From assembly GCF_000935025.1 (NCBI RefSeq), contig NZ_CP010836.1, positions 1,922,001 to 1,986,000 on the forward strand: a stretch of DNA of 64,000 nt, given 5' to 3'. A program made the translations under genes and the position numbers. Within the stretch, counting starts at the first letter, position 1, and every line of letters starts with the position of its first letter. Shown one piece after another: positions 26,186 to 35,568 of this stretch. Under the pieces are notes generated by a model that saw only the letters and a list, made by a program, of their open reading frames with translations, was not told the origin of the DNA and ran no database searches. This DNA is from Sphingomonas hengshuiensis (GTDB taxonomy: Bacteria; Pseudomonadota; Alphaproteobacteria; Sphingomonadales; Sphingomonadaceae).

Positions 26186-28530
26186 TCGGCGGCTTCCTCC
26201 ATCGGGGGCATGTTGTGCCCCAGCAGACGGAGCACTTCCTCCGCCGCCTTAACGAGGTTCGTGCCGGGACCAAAGATCGCCTGGACCCCCGCTTCGCGCA
26301 GGAATTCATAATCCTGCGCGGGGATCACTCCGCCCGCGATCACCTTGATATCGGCGCGGCCCGCATCCTTCAGCGCGGCGATCAGCTCGGGGATCAGCGT
26401 CTTGTGCCCCGCCGCCAGGCTGGAGGCACCGACCACGTCGACTTGCCTTTCCAGCGCCAGCGCGGCGGCTTCGGACGGAGTCTGGAACAAGGGGCCGGGC
26501 ACGACTTCGAAGCCGAGATCGCCGAACGCCGACGACACCAGATTGGCGCCGCGATCATGCCCGTCCTGCCCCATCTTGGCGACGAGCATCCGCGGCTTGC
26601 GCCCCAGCCGCCGCTCGGTCGCGGCAACGCCATCCTTGAGCCGGTCCCAGCGCCGGTCGAATTCATACGCGCCGCCATAAATGCCCTGCACCGGCGTCGG
26701 CTGGGTGCCATAGCGCCCGAAGCCGACCTCCATCGCCGCGCTGATTTCGCCCAGCGTGGCGCGCGCGCGGGCGGCGGTGACGGCGAGCGCGAGGAGGTTC
26801 GATCCTCCTGTACCCTGTGGCCGTTCCGCCTGCGCCTCTTGCGCTCCCCTTCCGCTTGCGAGTTTCAGGTCGGTCAGGCCCCCGGCCTGACCTAAACGAT
26901 CCGGTGCATCGTTTACCTGAAACTGGGTCGGGGGAGGGACAGACATGGACGATGCAGCGAGAGGCATCGGCCCCTCCCCTAGCCCCTCCCGCAAGCGGGA
27001 GGGGGACGCTTGAACGGAAACTGCCGCCCCCCGAAGCGCCTCCAGCGCCGCCTGGCACGCCGCCTCGTCGCGCGTCGCCTTCACCCGCCGGATGCGCGCG
27101 ATCTGTGCCTCGCGGACCGCGACGTTATCGACGTCGAGGATGTCGATCGGGTCCTCGCCGTCCTTGCGATATTTGTTGACCCCGACGATCACCTGCTCGC
27201 CGCGATCGACGCGCGCGGCCTGGGCGGCGGCGGCTTGCTCGATCATCGCCTTGGGCCAGCCGGCCGCGACCGCCTTGGCCATCCCGCCTTCGGCCTCGAC
27301 GCGCTCGATAATCTCCCACGCCTTGTCGACCAGCTCCTGCGTCAGCGCCTCGACATAATAGGAGCCGCCCAGCGGATCGACGACCTTGGTCATCCCCGTC
27401 TCTTCCTGGATCACGATCTGGGTATTGCGCGCGATCCGGGCGGAGAAATCGGTGGGCAGCGCGATGGCTTCGTCGAGCGCATTGGTGTGCAGGCTCTGCG
27501 TGCCCCCCAGCATCGCGGCCATTGCCTCGATCGTGGTGCGCATCACATTGTTATACGGGTCCTGCTCGGTGAGCGAGACGCCGCTGGTCTGGCAATGCGT
27601 CCGCAGCATCTTGCTGCGCTCGTCCTTGGCGCCCAACTGCGTCATCACCCGATGCCACAGCACGCGGGCGGCGCGTAGCTTGGCGATCTCCATGAAGAAA
27701 TTCATGCCGATCGCGAAGAAGAAGCTCAGCCGCCCGGCGAACTTGTCGATGTCCAGCCCCGATGCGACCCCGTATTTCACATATTCCATGCCGTCGGCGA
27801 TGGTGAAGGCCAGCTCCTGCACCTGCGTCGCCCCGGCTTCCTGCATGTGATAGCCGGAAATCGAGATGCTGTTGAACTTCGGCATATGCGCCGAGGTATA
27901 GGCGAAGATGTCCGAGATGATCCGCATGCTCGGCTCGGGCGGGTAGATATAGGTGTTGCGGACCATGAACTCCTTCAGGATGTCGTTCTGGATCGTGCCT
28001 TCCAGCTTGTCCTGCGAGACGCCCTGCTCCTCGCCCGCGACGATGAAGAACGCCAGGATCGGGATCACCGCGCCGTTCATCGTCATGCTGACCGACATCT
28101 GGTCGAGCGGGATGCCGTCGAACAGGATCTTCATGTCCTCGACGCTGTCGATCGCGACCCCGGCCTTGCCGACATCGCCCGTCACGCGCGGATGATCGCT
28201 GTCATAGCCGCGATGCGTGGCGAGATCGAACGCGACGCTCAGCCCCTTCTGCCCGGCGGCGAGGTTGCGGCGGTAAAAGGCGTTCGATTCCTCGGCGGTG
28301 GAGAAGCCCGCATATTGCCGGATCGTCCAGGGCCGCCCGGCATACATCGACGCCCGCACCCCGCGCGTGAACGGCGCGAAACCGGGCAGGCCGGGGTCGA
28401 TCCCCGCCACATCCTCGGCGGTGTAGAGCGGCTTGACCGCAATCCCCTCGGGCGTGTGCCAGGTCAGGTCGCGGCCCTTCACTTCCTTCGCGGCGGCGGC
28501 GGACCAGTGATCGAGCGTGGGTTTGCTCAA
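26182..28530 (-). CDS. scpA: Methylmalonyl-CoA mutase with in-frame palindromic insert
   Basis: A 782-residue adenosylcobalamin enzyme that converts methylmalonyl-CoA to succinyl-CoA. The catalytic barrel (about 1-500) is complete, with [31 protein letters not shown] and [15 protein letters not shown]. The B12 domain (from about 640) keeps the D-x-H-x-x-G motif at 656-661 (QDGHDRG). Between them residues 504-574 are an insertion encoded by palindromic DNA, which explains why it is some 60-70 residues longer than usual. The start is uncertain: TTG at 28530 (LSKPTLDHW) follows GAGAGGGA supplied by a repeat; a TTG at 28566 is the alternative. Confidence 0.93.
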   Translation of the reverse strand: MSKPTLDHWSAAAAKEVKGRDLTWHTPEGIAVKPLYTAEDVAGIDPGLPGFAPFTRGVRASMYAGRPWTIRQYAGFSTAEESNAFYRRNLAAGQKGLSVAFDLATHRGYDSDHPRVTGDVGKAGVAIDSVEDMKILFDGIPLDQMSVSMTMNGAVIPILAFFIVAGEEQGVSQDKLEGTIQNDILKEFMVRNTYIYPPEPSMRIISDIFAYTSAHMPKFNSISISGYHMQEAGATQVQELAFTIADGMEYVKYGVASGLDIDKFAGRLSFFFAIGMNFFMEIAKLRAARVLWHRVMTQLGAKDERSKMLRTHCQTSGVSLTEQDPYNNVMRTTIEAMAAMLGGTQSLHTNALDEAIALPTDFSARIARNTQIVIQEETGMTKVVDPLGGSYYVEALTQELVDKAWEIIERVEAEGGMAKAVAAGWPKAMIEQAAAAQAARVDRGEQVIVGVNKYRKDGEDPIDILDVDNVAVREAQIARIRRVKATRDEAACQAALEALRGAAVSVQASPSRLREGLGEGPMPLAASSMSVPPPTQFQVNDAPDRLGQAGGLTDLKLASGRGAQEAQAERPQGTGGSNLLALAVTAARARATLGEISAAMEVGFGRYGTQPTPVQGIYGGAYEFDRRWDRLKDGVAATERRLGRKPRMLVAKMGQDGHDRGANLVSSAFGDLGFEVVPGPLFQTPSEAAALALERQVDVVGASSLAAGHKTLIPELIAALKDAGRADIKVIAGGVIPAQDYEFLREAGVQAIFGPGTNLVKAAEEVLRLLGHNMPPMEEAAE
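26809..27021. repeat. Palindromic repeat block inserted in frame in scpA
   Basis: This block of 213 bp (71 codons) interrupts the linker of methylmalonyl-CoA mutase. It contains a 64-bp three-way-junction shape: outer stem AGTTTCAGGT/ACCTGAAACT (26861-26870 and 26915-26924) enclosing GGTCAGGCC/GGCCTGACC (26872-26892) and AAACGAT/ATCGTTT (26894-26914). A separate perfect hairpin CCCCTCCCGC/GCGGGAGGGG lies at 26983-27004. Such sequences are typical of non-coding intergenic repeats, yet the frame stays open. Confidence 0.85.
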
Positions 28531-28531
28531 A

Positions 28532-28652
28532 TTCCCTCTCCCATCGGGAGAGGGAGGGAGCGCCAAAGGCGCGGAAGGGTGAGGGCGACAGGCGGGACAC
28601 CCTCACCCTCCCGGCGCTCCGCGCCTCCTTCCCTCTCCCAAAGGGAGAGGGA
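28532..28652. repeat. Long imperfect inverted repeat between mce and scpA
   Basis: Two arms of about 50 bases (28534-28585 and 28600-28652) are complementary with few mismatches; each also has its own small hairpin (CCCTCTCCC/GGGAGAGGG). It fills almost the whole gap between mce and scpA, and its end appears to provide the ribosome binding site of scpA. Confidence 0.8.
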
Positions 28653-28659
28653 CAGTCGC

Positions 28660-29076
28660 TCAATGTTCACGCGGCGTCTCCATGATCTCGGTAAGCACTC
28701 CGCCCATATCCTTGGGATGGACGAAGAAGATCAGCGTCCCATGCGCCCCGATACGCGGCTCGCCGAGCACCTTGGCGCCCTTCGCCTCGAACCAGGCCTT
28801 GGCCTCGTGGATGTCGGGCACTTCGTAGCAAAGGTGATGCTGCCCCCCCGCCGGGTTCTTGGCGAGAAAGCCATGGATCGGCGAGGCCTCGCCCAGCGGC
28901 TCGATCAGTTCGATCTGCGCGTTAGGGGTATCAACGAAGCACACCTTCACGCCCTGCGCGGGCAGGTCGAAGGGCGCGCGGATCACTTCCGCGCCCAGCG
29001 TGTCGCGATAGAGGACGATCGACGCTTCGATCGAAGGCGTCGCGATCCCGACATGGTTGAGACGGCCGAGTTTCAT
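28660..29076 (-). CDS. mce: Methylmalonyl-CoA epimerase
   Basis: A 138-residue glyoxalase-fold enzyme that interconverts (S)- and (R)-methylmalonyl-CoA. Metal and active-site regions are LNHVGIATPS, GGQHHLCYEVPDI and IELIEPLGE, with a final FVHPKDMGGVL. The ATG at 29076 follows GGGGAGGA with an eight-base gap; that sequence belongs to a palindromic repeat. It links PccAB to ScpA in the operon. Confidence 0.95.
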   Translation of the reverse strand: MKLGRLNHVGIATPSIEASIVLYRDTLGAEVIRAPFDLPAQGVKVCFVDTPNAQIELIEPLGEASPIHGFLAKNPAGGQHHLCYEVPDIHEAKAWFEAKGAKVLGEPRIGAHGTLIFFVHPKDMGGVLTEIMETPREH

Positions 29077-29085
29077 CCTCCAAAT

Positions 29086-29210
29086 CCTCCCCTGCAAGGG
29101 GAGGTGGACCATTCGCGCAGCGAATGGTGGAGGGGTATCGCGCTATCGAGAGGGGAATACCCCTCCACCACGCCCTGCAGGCGCGGTCCTCCTCCCCCTG
29201 CGGGGGAGGA
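29086..29210. repeat. Four-hairpin palindromic repeat upstream of mce
   Basis: The outer arms CCTCCCCTGCAAGGGGAGG and CCTCCCCCTGCGGGGGAGG are near-complements and each is also a hairpin. Inside lie ACCATTCG/CGAATGGT and GGAGGGGTAT/ATACCCCTCC. It fills the gap between the exported-protein gene and mce and includes the GGGGAGG used as the mce ribosome binding site. Confidence 0.8.
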
Positions 29211-29230
29211 ATGGTTGAAAAGGCCGAACC

Positions 29231-29734
29231 TCATTTGCCCGGCGTCACCGACGGCATCGCATAGGGAAGCCCGCACGCCGCATAGACCTTGCGGAACATC
29301 GCGTCGCTGCCCGGGCCGGGAAAGCTGCCCTCGATCATCACTTCGCCTTCGGGGACGCCGACGCGGACCGTTTTCGACTTGGCGACCTGGTCGACCAGGA
29401 TGAACACCTCGACGGCCTCGCCATTATAGGCGCCCGCGCCCGGAAACTGCCACTGGCTCATCTCCGCCTGAGCCTCGTTGTACGTCATCGTCACGGTGCG
29501 CGAATCCCCGGCGGGGATCGGCGGCTTCGGGATGAACTGCACCGACACGATCGGCTGGACTGCCGTGTCGCAGCGCACCACCAGCCGCGAATTGCCGTCG
29601 GCGGCGCGGATCGAGGCGCTGGCGTTCTTCGGCTGCGCCGGATCGGTGCTTTCCTTGTACGTCCAGGCGGGCGCCGCCTGTGCAGGCGCCGTCTGGACGC
29701 CGAGCAGCGTGAGAGCGAGAGTCAGGATGGGCAT
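29231..29734 (-). CDS. Hypothetical exported protein, 167 aa
   Basis: I do not recognise a named family. It has a signal peptide (PILTLALTLLGVQTAPAQAAP) and a beta-rich mature domain of about 145 residues with SRLVVRCDTAVQPIVSVQF, TVTMTYNEAQAEMSQWQF and a single late cysteine pair partner (YAACGLPY). The layout resembles periplasmic proteins of the invasion-associated IalB type only loosely. It is in line with pccB and mce, but no metabolic role is implied. Confidence 0.65.
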   Translation of the reverse strand: MPILTLALTLLGVQTAPAQAAPAWTYKESTDPAQPKNASASIRAADGNSRLVVRCDTAVQPIVSVQFIPKPPIPAGDSRTVTMTYNEAQAEMSQWQFPGAGAYNGEAVEVFILVDQVAKSKTVRVGVPEGEVMIEGSFPGPGSDAMFRKVYAACGLPYAMPSVTPGK

Positions 29735-29774
29735 GGCAATCCTCGGATGATGTCGGCAGCCACGGCGGCCCCGC

Positions 29775-31301
29775 TCACAGCGGGATGTTGTCGTGCTTCT
29801 TCCACGGGTTCTCAAGCTGTTTCCCCCGCAACTTGCGCAGTCCCAGCGCGATCCGCCGCCGCGTCGAATGCGGCTGGATCACTTCGTCGATAAACCCCTT
29901 GCTCGCCGCGACGAACGGGTTGGCGAAGCGCGCCTCATATTCCGCGGTGCGCTCGGCGATTTCCTCGGGCGTACGCCCACGGAAGATGATCTCCACCGCC
30001 CCCTTCGCCCCCATCACCGCGATCTCCGCAGTCGGCCAGGCATAGTTGAGGTCGCCGCGCAGATGCTTCGACGCCATCACGTCATAGGCGCCGCCATAAG
30101 CCTTGCGGGTGATCACCGTGATCTTCGGCACCGTCGCCTCGGCATAGGCGAAGAGCAGTTTCGCGCCGTGCTTGATGATCCCCGAATGCTCCTGCCCGAC
30201 GCCCGGCAGGAAGCCCGGCACGTCGACAAAGGTCACGATCGGAATGTCGAACGCATCGCAGAAGCGCACGAACCGCGCCGCCTTCTTCGACGAATTAATG
30301 TCGAGGCACCCCGCCAGGACCATCGGCTGGTTCGCGACCACGCCCACCGTGCGCCCCTCGATCCGGCCAAAGCCGATCAGGATGTTGCCCGCATGGCTCG
30401 GTTGCAGCTCGAAGAATTCGCCCTCGTCGAGCGTCTTTCGCACCAGTTCGTGCATGTCATAGGGCTGGTTCGCGCTGGGCGGGATCAGCGTGTCGAGGCT
30501 CTCCTCGACTCGGTCCCACGGATCGTCGCAGGGCCGTTCGGGCACGGATTCCCGGTTCGATCCGGGCAGGAAGTCCACGAAGTCGCGGGCCGCGAGCAGC
30601 GCCTCGATGTCGTTATCGAAGGCCACGTCAGCGACCCCCGACTTCGTGGTATGCGTCACCGCTCCACCCAGTTCCTCCTGCGTGACGATCTCGTTTGTAA
30701 CGGTCTTCACTACATCCGGGCCGGTGACGAACATGTACGACGAATCCTTCACCATGAAGATGAAGTCGGTCATTGCGGGAGAATAGACGGCGCCGCCTGC
30801 GCACGGCCCCATGATGAGGCTGAGCTGGGGCACCACGCCGCTGGCCAGCACGTTGCGCTGGAACACCTCGGCATAGCCGCCGAGCGACGCGACGCCCTCC
30901 TGGATGCGCGCGCCGCCGCTGTCGTTGAGCCCGATCACGGGCGCGCCGACCTTCAGCGCGGTGTCCATGACCTTGCAGATCTTTTGCGCATGGCGTTCGG
31001 ACAGCGATCCGCCGAACACCGTGAAATCCTGGCTGAACACATAGACCAGCCGCCCGTTGATCGTGCCGCTGCCGGTCACCACGCCGTCGCCGGGGACGAT
31101 CTGGTCCTGCATCCCGAAATCGGTGCAATTATGCTCGACATACATGTCCAGCTCTTCGAACGAGCCGGGATCGAGCAGCACTTCCAACCGCTCGCGCGCG
31201 GTCAGCTTGCCCTTGGCATGCTGCGCGTCGATCCGCTTCTGACCCCCGCCCAGTCGGGCAGCGGCTCGGCGGCGCTCAAGCTCCTGGATCGTCGAGGACA
31301 T
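29775..31301 (-). CDS. pccB: Propionyl-CoA carboxylase beta subunit
   Basis: A 508-residue carboxyltransferase. Typical features are [18 protein letters not shown] at the start, the CoA-site [17 protein letters not shown] and [20 protein letters not shown], then [16 protein letters not shown] and [21 protein letters not shown]. It transfers the carboxyl group from PccA-biotin to propionyl-CoA. GGAG lies seven bases before the ATG. It is the first gene of the operon and divergent from the ScfR-type regulator. Confidence 0.95.
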   Translation of the reverse strand: MSSTIQELERRRAAARLGGGQKRIDAQHAKGKLTARERLEVLLDPGSFEELDMYVEHNCTDFGMQDQIVPGDGVVTGSGTINGRLVYVFSQDFTVFGGSLSERHAQKICKVMDTALKVGAPVIGLNDSGGARIQEGVASLGGYAEVFQRNVLASGVVPQLSLIMGPCAGGAVYSPAMTDFIFMVKDSSYMFVTGPDVVKTVTNEIVTQEELGGAVTHTTKSGVADVAFDNDIEALLAARDFVDFLPGSNRESVPERPCDDPWDRVEESLDTLIPPSANQPYDMHELVRKTLDEGEFFELQPSHAGNILIGFGRIEGRTVGVVANQPMVLAGCLDINSSKKAARFVRFCDAFDIPIVTFVDVPGFLPGVGQEHSGIIKHGAKLLFAYAEATVPKITVITRKAYGGAYDVMASKHLRGDLNYAWPTAEIAVMGAKGAVEIIFRGRTPEEIAERTAEYEARFANPFVAASKGFIDEVIQPHSTRRRIALGLRKLRGKQLENPWKKHDNIPL

Positions 31302-31343
31302 GCGTTTCTCCTGGGCGGGCTCATGCACAGGGCCAGCAGCCCC

Positions 31344-31386
31344 ATGCAAATGCAATGTTGCAAAGTTGCAGCGCCGACGTTTGCAG
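31344..31386. promoter_or_regulatory. TTGCA-repeat operator between pccB and its regulator
   Basis: TTGCAA (31358-31363), TTGCA (31366-31370) and TTTGCA (31380-31385), plus ATGCAAATGCAA just before, form a cluster of the TTTGCAAA-type boxes known for RamB/ScfR/MccR-like regulators. It lies in the 99-bp divergent promoter. Confidence 0.6.
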
Positions 31387-31400
31387 AATATACTGCGCCG

Positions 31401-32801
31401 ATGGCCGCCCCCCGTCGCCGCCTGTTCGAAGGCTTTCGCCTGAGGGACCTTCGCCGCCGCCTGTCGCTCAGCCAGGCGAGCATGGCCGCGCGGCTGGGCA
31501 TTTCGGTGCCCTATCTGTCGCAGATCGAGAATAACGACCGCCCGATCACTGACATCGTCCTGCTCGCGCTCGCCCGCGAATTCCCGCTCGAAGCGAGCGA
31601 GATCGGCGCGCAGAGCGAGACCAGCGCGCTGCTCCGGACGATCGACGCCGCGACCGACAGCAGCATCCCCGCCGACCGCATCGACGAAGCCGATGTCCGC
31701 CGCGGCCTCGAGCAACAGCCGCTGCTCGCCCGGCGGCTGGTCGCGCTCCACGAAGCCTATCGCCGCAGCCAGGCGCAGCTTCGCGTGCTCGACGACCGGT
31801 TCGACAGCGGATCGGGCGACGCCGCGCCTTTGCCCTGGGAGGAAGTGCGCGACTGGTTCCAGGCCGAGGGCAATTATATCGACGCGATCGATCGCTCGGC
31901 CGAAGTGCTGGCGGAGGCAGTCGACGAGGGGATTGGCGGGCTCGAGTCGCGGTTGCTGCGCTGGCATGGCATCGCGGTGCTGGCCGGCGACGGCGGCGGC
32001 AGCCAGCTCAGCCATTTCGATCCCGCCGCTCGCACGCTTACGATCGCCGGCGGCCTGCCCCCCGAAAGCCGCGCCTTCCTGCTCGCGCACCGGCTGGTCC
32101 GCCACGAATTCGCGAACGAGATGCGGCTGGTGATCGATCGATCGGGGCTCGCCGCGCCCGCCTCGCGCGAATTGCTGTCGGTGGGCCTCGCCAATTATGC
32201 CGCGGGCGCGCTGCTGATGCCCTATGCCCGCTTCCGCAGCGCCGCGCGCGACGTCCGCCACGATATCGACCGGCTGCGCCAGCGCTTCGGGGTGAGCTTC
32301 GAACAAGCGTGCCACCGCCTGTCGACGCTCCAGCGCCCCGGCGAGGCGGGGCTGCCCTTCTTCTTCTGCCGCGTCGACATGGCGGGCAACATCACGAAGC
32401 GGCATTCGGCGACGCGGCTGCAATTCGCGGCGCTGGGCGGCGCCTGCCCGCTCTGGGTGGTGCATGAAGCGGTGGCGATCCCCGATCGCATCCTCGTCCA
32501 GCTTGCCGAGATGCCCGACGGCACGCGCTATGTGTCGATGGCGAAGGGGCTGGTGAAGCCCTCGGGCAGCTATACGCGCTCACCGCGCCGCTATGCCGTC
32601 GCTTTGGGCTGCGAAGAGGCGCATGCCGCCGACTTCGTCTATGCCGACGCGCTGCGCCCCGGCGGCGCCGCGACGCCGATCGGCGCCTCCTGCCGCATCT
32701 GCCCGCGCCTCGACTGCGACCAGCGCGCCTTCCCGCCGGCGGGATCGGTGATCGAGATCGATGCCGACCGGCGCACGATCGTTCCGTATCTATTGCGTTA
32801 G
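31401..32801 (+). CDS. ScfR/RamB-type regulator of short-chain fatty acyl-CoA genes
   Basis: A 466-residue regulator with an N-terminal XRE helix-turn-helix ([20 protein letters not shown] then [10 protein letters not shown]), a central region with an IrrE-like part ([14 protein letters not shown]) and a C-terminal DUF2083 domain containing four cysteines in [12 protein letters not shown]. This matches the family that controls propionate and acetate genes, sensing acyl-CoA. It is divergent from pccB and presumably controls that operon. No metal-site HExxH remains, so peptidase activity is unlikely. Confidence 0.9.
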   Translation: MAAPRRRLFEGFRLRDLRRRLSLSQASMAARLGISVPYLSQIENNDRPITDIVLLALAREFPLEASEIGAQSETSALLRTIDAATDSSIPADRIDEADVRRGLEQQPLLARRLVALHEAYRRSQAQLRVLDDRFDSGSGDAAPLPWEEVRDWFQAEGNYIDAIDRSAEVLAEAVDEGIGGLESRLLRWHGIAVLAGDGGGSQLSHFDPAARTLTIAGGLPPESRAFLLAHRLVRHEFANEMRLVIDRSGLAAPASRELLSVGLANYAAGALLMPYARFRSAARDVRHDIDRLRQRFGVSFEQACHRLSTLQRPGEAGLPFFFCRVDMAGNITKRHSATRLQFAALGGACPLWVVHEAVAIPDRILVQLAEMPDGTRYVSMAKGLVKPSGSYTRSPRRYAVALGCEEAHAADFVYADALRPGGAATPIGASCRICPRLDCDQRAFPPAGSVIEIDADRRTIVPYLLR

Positions 32802-32854
32802 AGTAACGATCAGTTATTGTACAAGCATCCCAACGAAAAAAGCGGGAGGCTGTT

Positions 32855-33538
32855 ATGAGGGCGGGCAATCTTTCCTTAGGCGCTAAAGATTTCCTCGCGG
32901 TGCTAATGCCTGGCGTCGTCCTGTTATATGCGGCGATGGAACTCCACAGTATCAAGGACTTGATCGCAACCGACGATGGTGGCGTAACGACGTTGGTATT
33001 CGCTGCTGCCGCTTACGGCGTTGGCAGTTTGGCGTACGCTATCGGAGCGACTCTTGACTGGCTTCACGAGCCTACAGTGGCGCTCTTCGTCCGGCCGAAA
33101 CATGCGAAACGCGTCGAACTGCTCGAAGGCTCCATGGATAATGTCAAACAGCAGATGATTAAGGCACACCCAGCGTATGTTAGTTCAGCGGCACCGGAGT
33201 TCTCAAACAAGAGTTTCTTTTACGACTATTTACGTCTCAATAGCCCGTCTGCGGCGTCACTGCTCGAAGCGCTCGAAAGCAGGCAGAAGCTATTCAGAAC
33301 ATTCTACGTAGTTCTGGTGATAATATCGCTCGATGCTGCCCTGACAGGCAAGTTCTCACTCAGCCTCTGGACGATCATTGGGGCGATTGCCTGCTTCGGT
33401 TTCTACAACCATGCGCGCGCAGATTGGCGGTACCGCCTTTGCAAGCTTACGCTCCTCGCAGCGCTTCCAAAAATGCTACCGGGTGGCCCAGCGTCGTCGG
33501 TCGCTGCCATCGGCGGGTCACCGGGCACCCTACCCTGA
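32855..33538 (+). CDS. Hypothetical membrane protein, 227 aa, low GC
   Basis: I do not recognise the family. Four hydrophobic segments are visible at about 12-28 (DFLAVLMPGVVLLYAAM), 43-65, 148-162 and 168-184, with a soluble charged region of about 80 residues between segments two and three. GGGAGG lies six bases ahead of the ATG. Base composition is clearly lower than its neighbours (25 of 60 bases G or C in the stretch from 33181) and it uses codons rare elsewhere here. It stands alone between unrelated genes, so recent acquisition is likely. Confidence 0.7.
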   Translation: MRAGNLSLGAKDFLAVLMPGVVLLYAAMELHSIKDLIATDDGGVTTLVFAAAAYGVGSLAYAIGATLDWLHEPTVALFVRPKHAKRVELLEGSMDNVKQQMIKAHPAYVSSAAPEFSNKSFFYDYLRLNSPSAASLLEALESRQKLFRTFYVVLVIISLDAALTGKFSLSLWTIIGAIACFGFYNHARADWRYRLCKLTLLAALPKMLPGGPASSVAAIGGSPGTLP

Positions 33539-33591
33539 ATGCGGAGGGCGAACTGAAGGTTGTCAAATAGGGGGCCGTCGTGCCATACCCG

Positions 33592-33619
33592 ACCCTCTAA
33601 AAACAGTTTCGGAGAGGGT
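33592..33619 (+). promoter_or_regulatory. Hairpin that would cover the aldolase ribosome binding site
   Basis: ACCCTCT (33592-33598) pairs with AGAGGGT (33613-33619) around a 14-base loop. The right arm contains the GGAGAGGG that serves the ATG at 33622, so folding would hide it. Confidence 0.4.
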
Positions 33620-33621
33620 TC

Positions 33622-34383
33622 ATGGCCACCGCGCTCGCAACCAAACCGCAGGTCAGCGCAGCCGAATGGGAGGCGCGCCAGCAGCTTGCCGCCTGCTACC
33701 GCATCTTCGACATGCTCGGCTGGTCGGAGATGATCTACAACCATATCACGGTGAAGGTCCCGGACCAGGAAGGTGCCTTCCTGATCAACCCGTTCGGGCT
33801 GCATTTCAGCGAAATCAACGCGTCGAACCTCGTCAAGATCGATATCGACGGCAATACGCTCGACGGATCGCCCCATCCGGTCAACCGCGCCGGCTTCGTC
33901 CAGCACGCGCTGTTCCACCGCCATCTGCCCGACGCGCATTGCATCATGCACAGCCATACCACGGCGGGGATGGCGGTGAGTTCGGTCGAGGGCGGGCTGC
34001 AGCCGACCAATTTCTATGCGTGCAATTTCGCGGGCCAGATCGCCTACCATGATTTCGAAGGCGTCACGGTGCGCGACGAGGAAGGCGCCCGGCTGCTCGC
34101 CAATCTGGGCGACAAGCGCGTGATGCTGCTGCGCAATCACGGCATATTGGTGATGGGGCAAACCCTGCCCGAGGCGTTCATCAAGCATTGGGCGCTGCAG
34201 CGCGCATGCGAGATCCAGGTGGCGACGGCATCGATGGGCACGCCGCTGCTCGTCCCCGATGCCGTGGTCGCGGTCCACCAGCGCGACGTGCACATGGCGC
34301 AGGTGCCGGGCGGGCCGGGATCGGCCGATTTTGCGGCGATGGTGCGGCTGGTCGACCGGATCGATACGAGCTGGCGCGAATAG
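33622..34383 (+). CDS. Class II aldolase/adducin family protein
   Basis: A 253-residue protein. The zinc-binding histidines are in CIMHSHTTAGMAV (near 113-115) and in LRNHGILVMG; the N-terminal NHITVKVPDQEGAFLINPFG is typical. The family includes L-fuculose-phosphate aldolases and many non-catalytic or decarboxylating relatives; the adducin-like subgroup seen here has no settled substrate. It has no metabolic neighbour that would narrow the role. Confidence 0.9.
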   Translation: MATALATKPQVSAAEWEARQQLAACYRIFDMLGWSEMIYNHITVKVPDQEGAFLINPFGLHFSEINASNLVKIDIDGNTLDGSPHPVNRAGFVQHALFHRHLPDAHCIMHSHTTAGMAVSSVEGGLQPTNFYACNFAGQIAYHDFEGVTVRDEEGARLLANLGDKRVMLLRNHGILVMGQTLPEAFIKHWALQRACEIQVATASMGTPLLVPDAVVAVHQRDVHMAQVPGGPGSADFAAMVRLVDRIDTSWRE

Positions 34384-34404
34384 CGACCCGACCGCTCCGC
34401 GCGT

Positions 34405-34623
34405 TCAGTCACCCATCATGATCGGCGGACCGGCGATCGCCTTGATCACCTGTGCGACGGTCGAGCCCACGACGACTTCGTGATCCTTGTCGAACACGAT
34501 CACCCCCATCTCCGCGCCCGCCAGATTGATCGCCGACACCGACCGGACCGAGGCAAGATTCACCAGCATCGGCTCGCCATTGATCGCCATCAATTCGATG
34601 AACCGCGGTTTTTCGCTCAGCAT
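34405..34623 (-). CDS. Small hypothetical protein with FlbD-like pattern, 72 aa
   Basis: A 72-residue soluble protein. The order of a short strand with NGEPMLVNLASVRSV, then GVIVFDKDHEVVVGSTVAQVI, resembles the small beta-rich FlbD-type proteins, but no flagellar gene is nearby. GGAG lies nine bases before the ATG. It is convergent with the aldolase gene (21 bp apart). Confidence 0.6.
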   Translation of the reverse strand: MLSEKPRFIELMAINGEPMLVNLASVRSVSAINLAGAEMGVIVFDKDHEVVVGSTVAQVIKAIAGPPIMMGD

Positions 34624-34690
34624 CTATGTCCGCTCCGTTTGCGTACTCCAACCCTCCTTATAGGCAGATCGGCGCCGCAACGGCGCGAAG

Positions 34691-35491
34691 CTAGCCGAAA
34701 CGATATCCGCTGACGGTCCAGCCCATGACGTGATCGCGATAGTCGCACCGCGCCGGGTCCGCCCCACCCGCTCCCAGCGCGACCATCAGCGGCAGCAGAT
34801 GCTCGGCGCGCGGATGGGCGAAGCGGGCTTGTGCCAGGTCCTCCCACGCGGTGAGGCGCTCGGCGCGGCGCACGGGATCGGGATCGGTGACGGCCTCGCT
34901 CAGCGCTGCGTCCCACGCATCGGCGACCGGCGTCACCTGCGGCCCGAACGCCCGCATATTGTGAAAGCTCATTCCCGACCCGACGATCAGCACCCCCTCG
35001 TCGCGCAGCGGCGCCAGCGCGCGCCCGATCGCGATATGCGCGGCAGGATCCAGATCGCGGCGGAGCGACAGCTGCGCCAGCGGGATGTCCGCGCCCGGCA
35101 CCGCAACCATCATCGGGATGAACACGCCGTGGTCCCATCCGCGCGCCGTCTCGACGCCCACGGGGAAGCCTGCCCCCTCGATCAATGCCCTGGCCCGCAT
35201 CGCGACGTCGGGCGCACCCGGCGCGTCCCAGCGCAGGCGATAGGTGTGCTCGGGGAAGCCGCCATAATCATAGAGCAGCGGGTGCCCGTCGCCGGCATGG
35301 ATCGTGACCTGCGCCGCTTCCCAATGCCCCGAGACGAGCAGGATCGCGCGCGGCCGCTCGGCCAGCGATCCGATCAGCCCGGCGAGATAGGCCTGCATCG
35401 GCTGCCACATCGGGTCGGGCGGACCGCCCTCAGGGTCCATGAAGAAACAGGGGCCGCCGCCATGCGGGATGAAGAGAGTGGGGAGCGTCAT
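34691..35491 (-). CDS. LigB-type extradiol dioxygenase (YgiD/DODA-like)
   Basis: A 266-residue ring-opening dioxygenase of the class III family. Metal-binding residues appear in LFIPHGGGPCFF, LVSGHWEA and RGWDHGVFIPM, with GSGMSFHNMR near 175. Bacterial members act on catecholic compounds such as DOPA. The ATG at 35491 starts the fold. It is divergent from an iron-sulfur subunit gene 77 bp away. Confidence 0.9.
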   Translation of the reverse strand: MTLPTLFIPHGGGPCFFMDPEGGPPDPMWQPMQAYLAGLIGSLAERPRAILLVSGHWEAAQVTIHAGDGHPLLYDYGGFPEHTYRLRWDAPGAPDVAMRARALIEGAGFPVGVETARGWDHGVFIPMMVAVPGADIPLAQLSLRRDLDPAAHIAIGRALAPLRDEGVLIVGSGMSFHNMRAFGPQVTPVADAWDAALSEAVTDPDPVRRAERLTAWEDLAQARFAHPRAEHLLPLMVALGAGGADPARCDYRDHVMGWTVSGYRFG

Positions 35492-35568
35492 CGCACTGAT
35501 GTCGCGCGCCGGCGATGCGGGTACAATGCCGGTTTCGGAAACGGCATGTTTCCCGCTACACACAGGCC

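Noticed and set aside
26809..27021. Frameshift or pseudogene in scpA
   Set aside because: The insert length is a multiple of three, no stop occurs, and both flanking domains keep their motifs, so an intact in-frame insertion fits better.
32802..33540. Genomic island or prophage at the low-GC gene
   Set aside because: Only one gene is affected and no integrase, att-like direct repeats or tRNA were seen at its borders.
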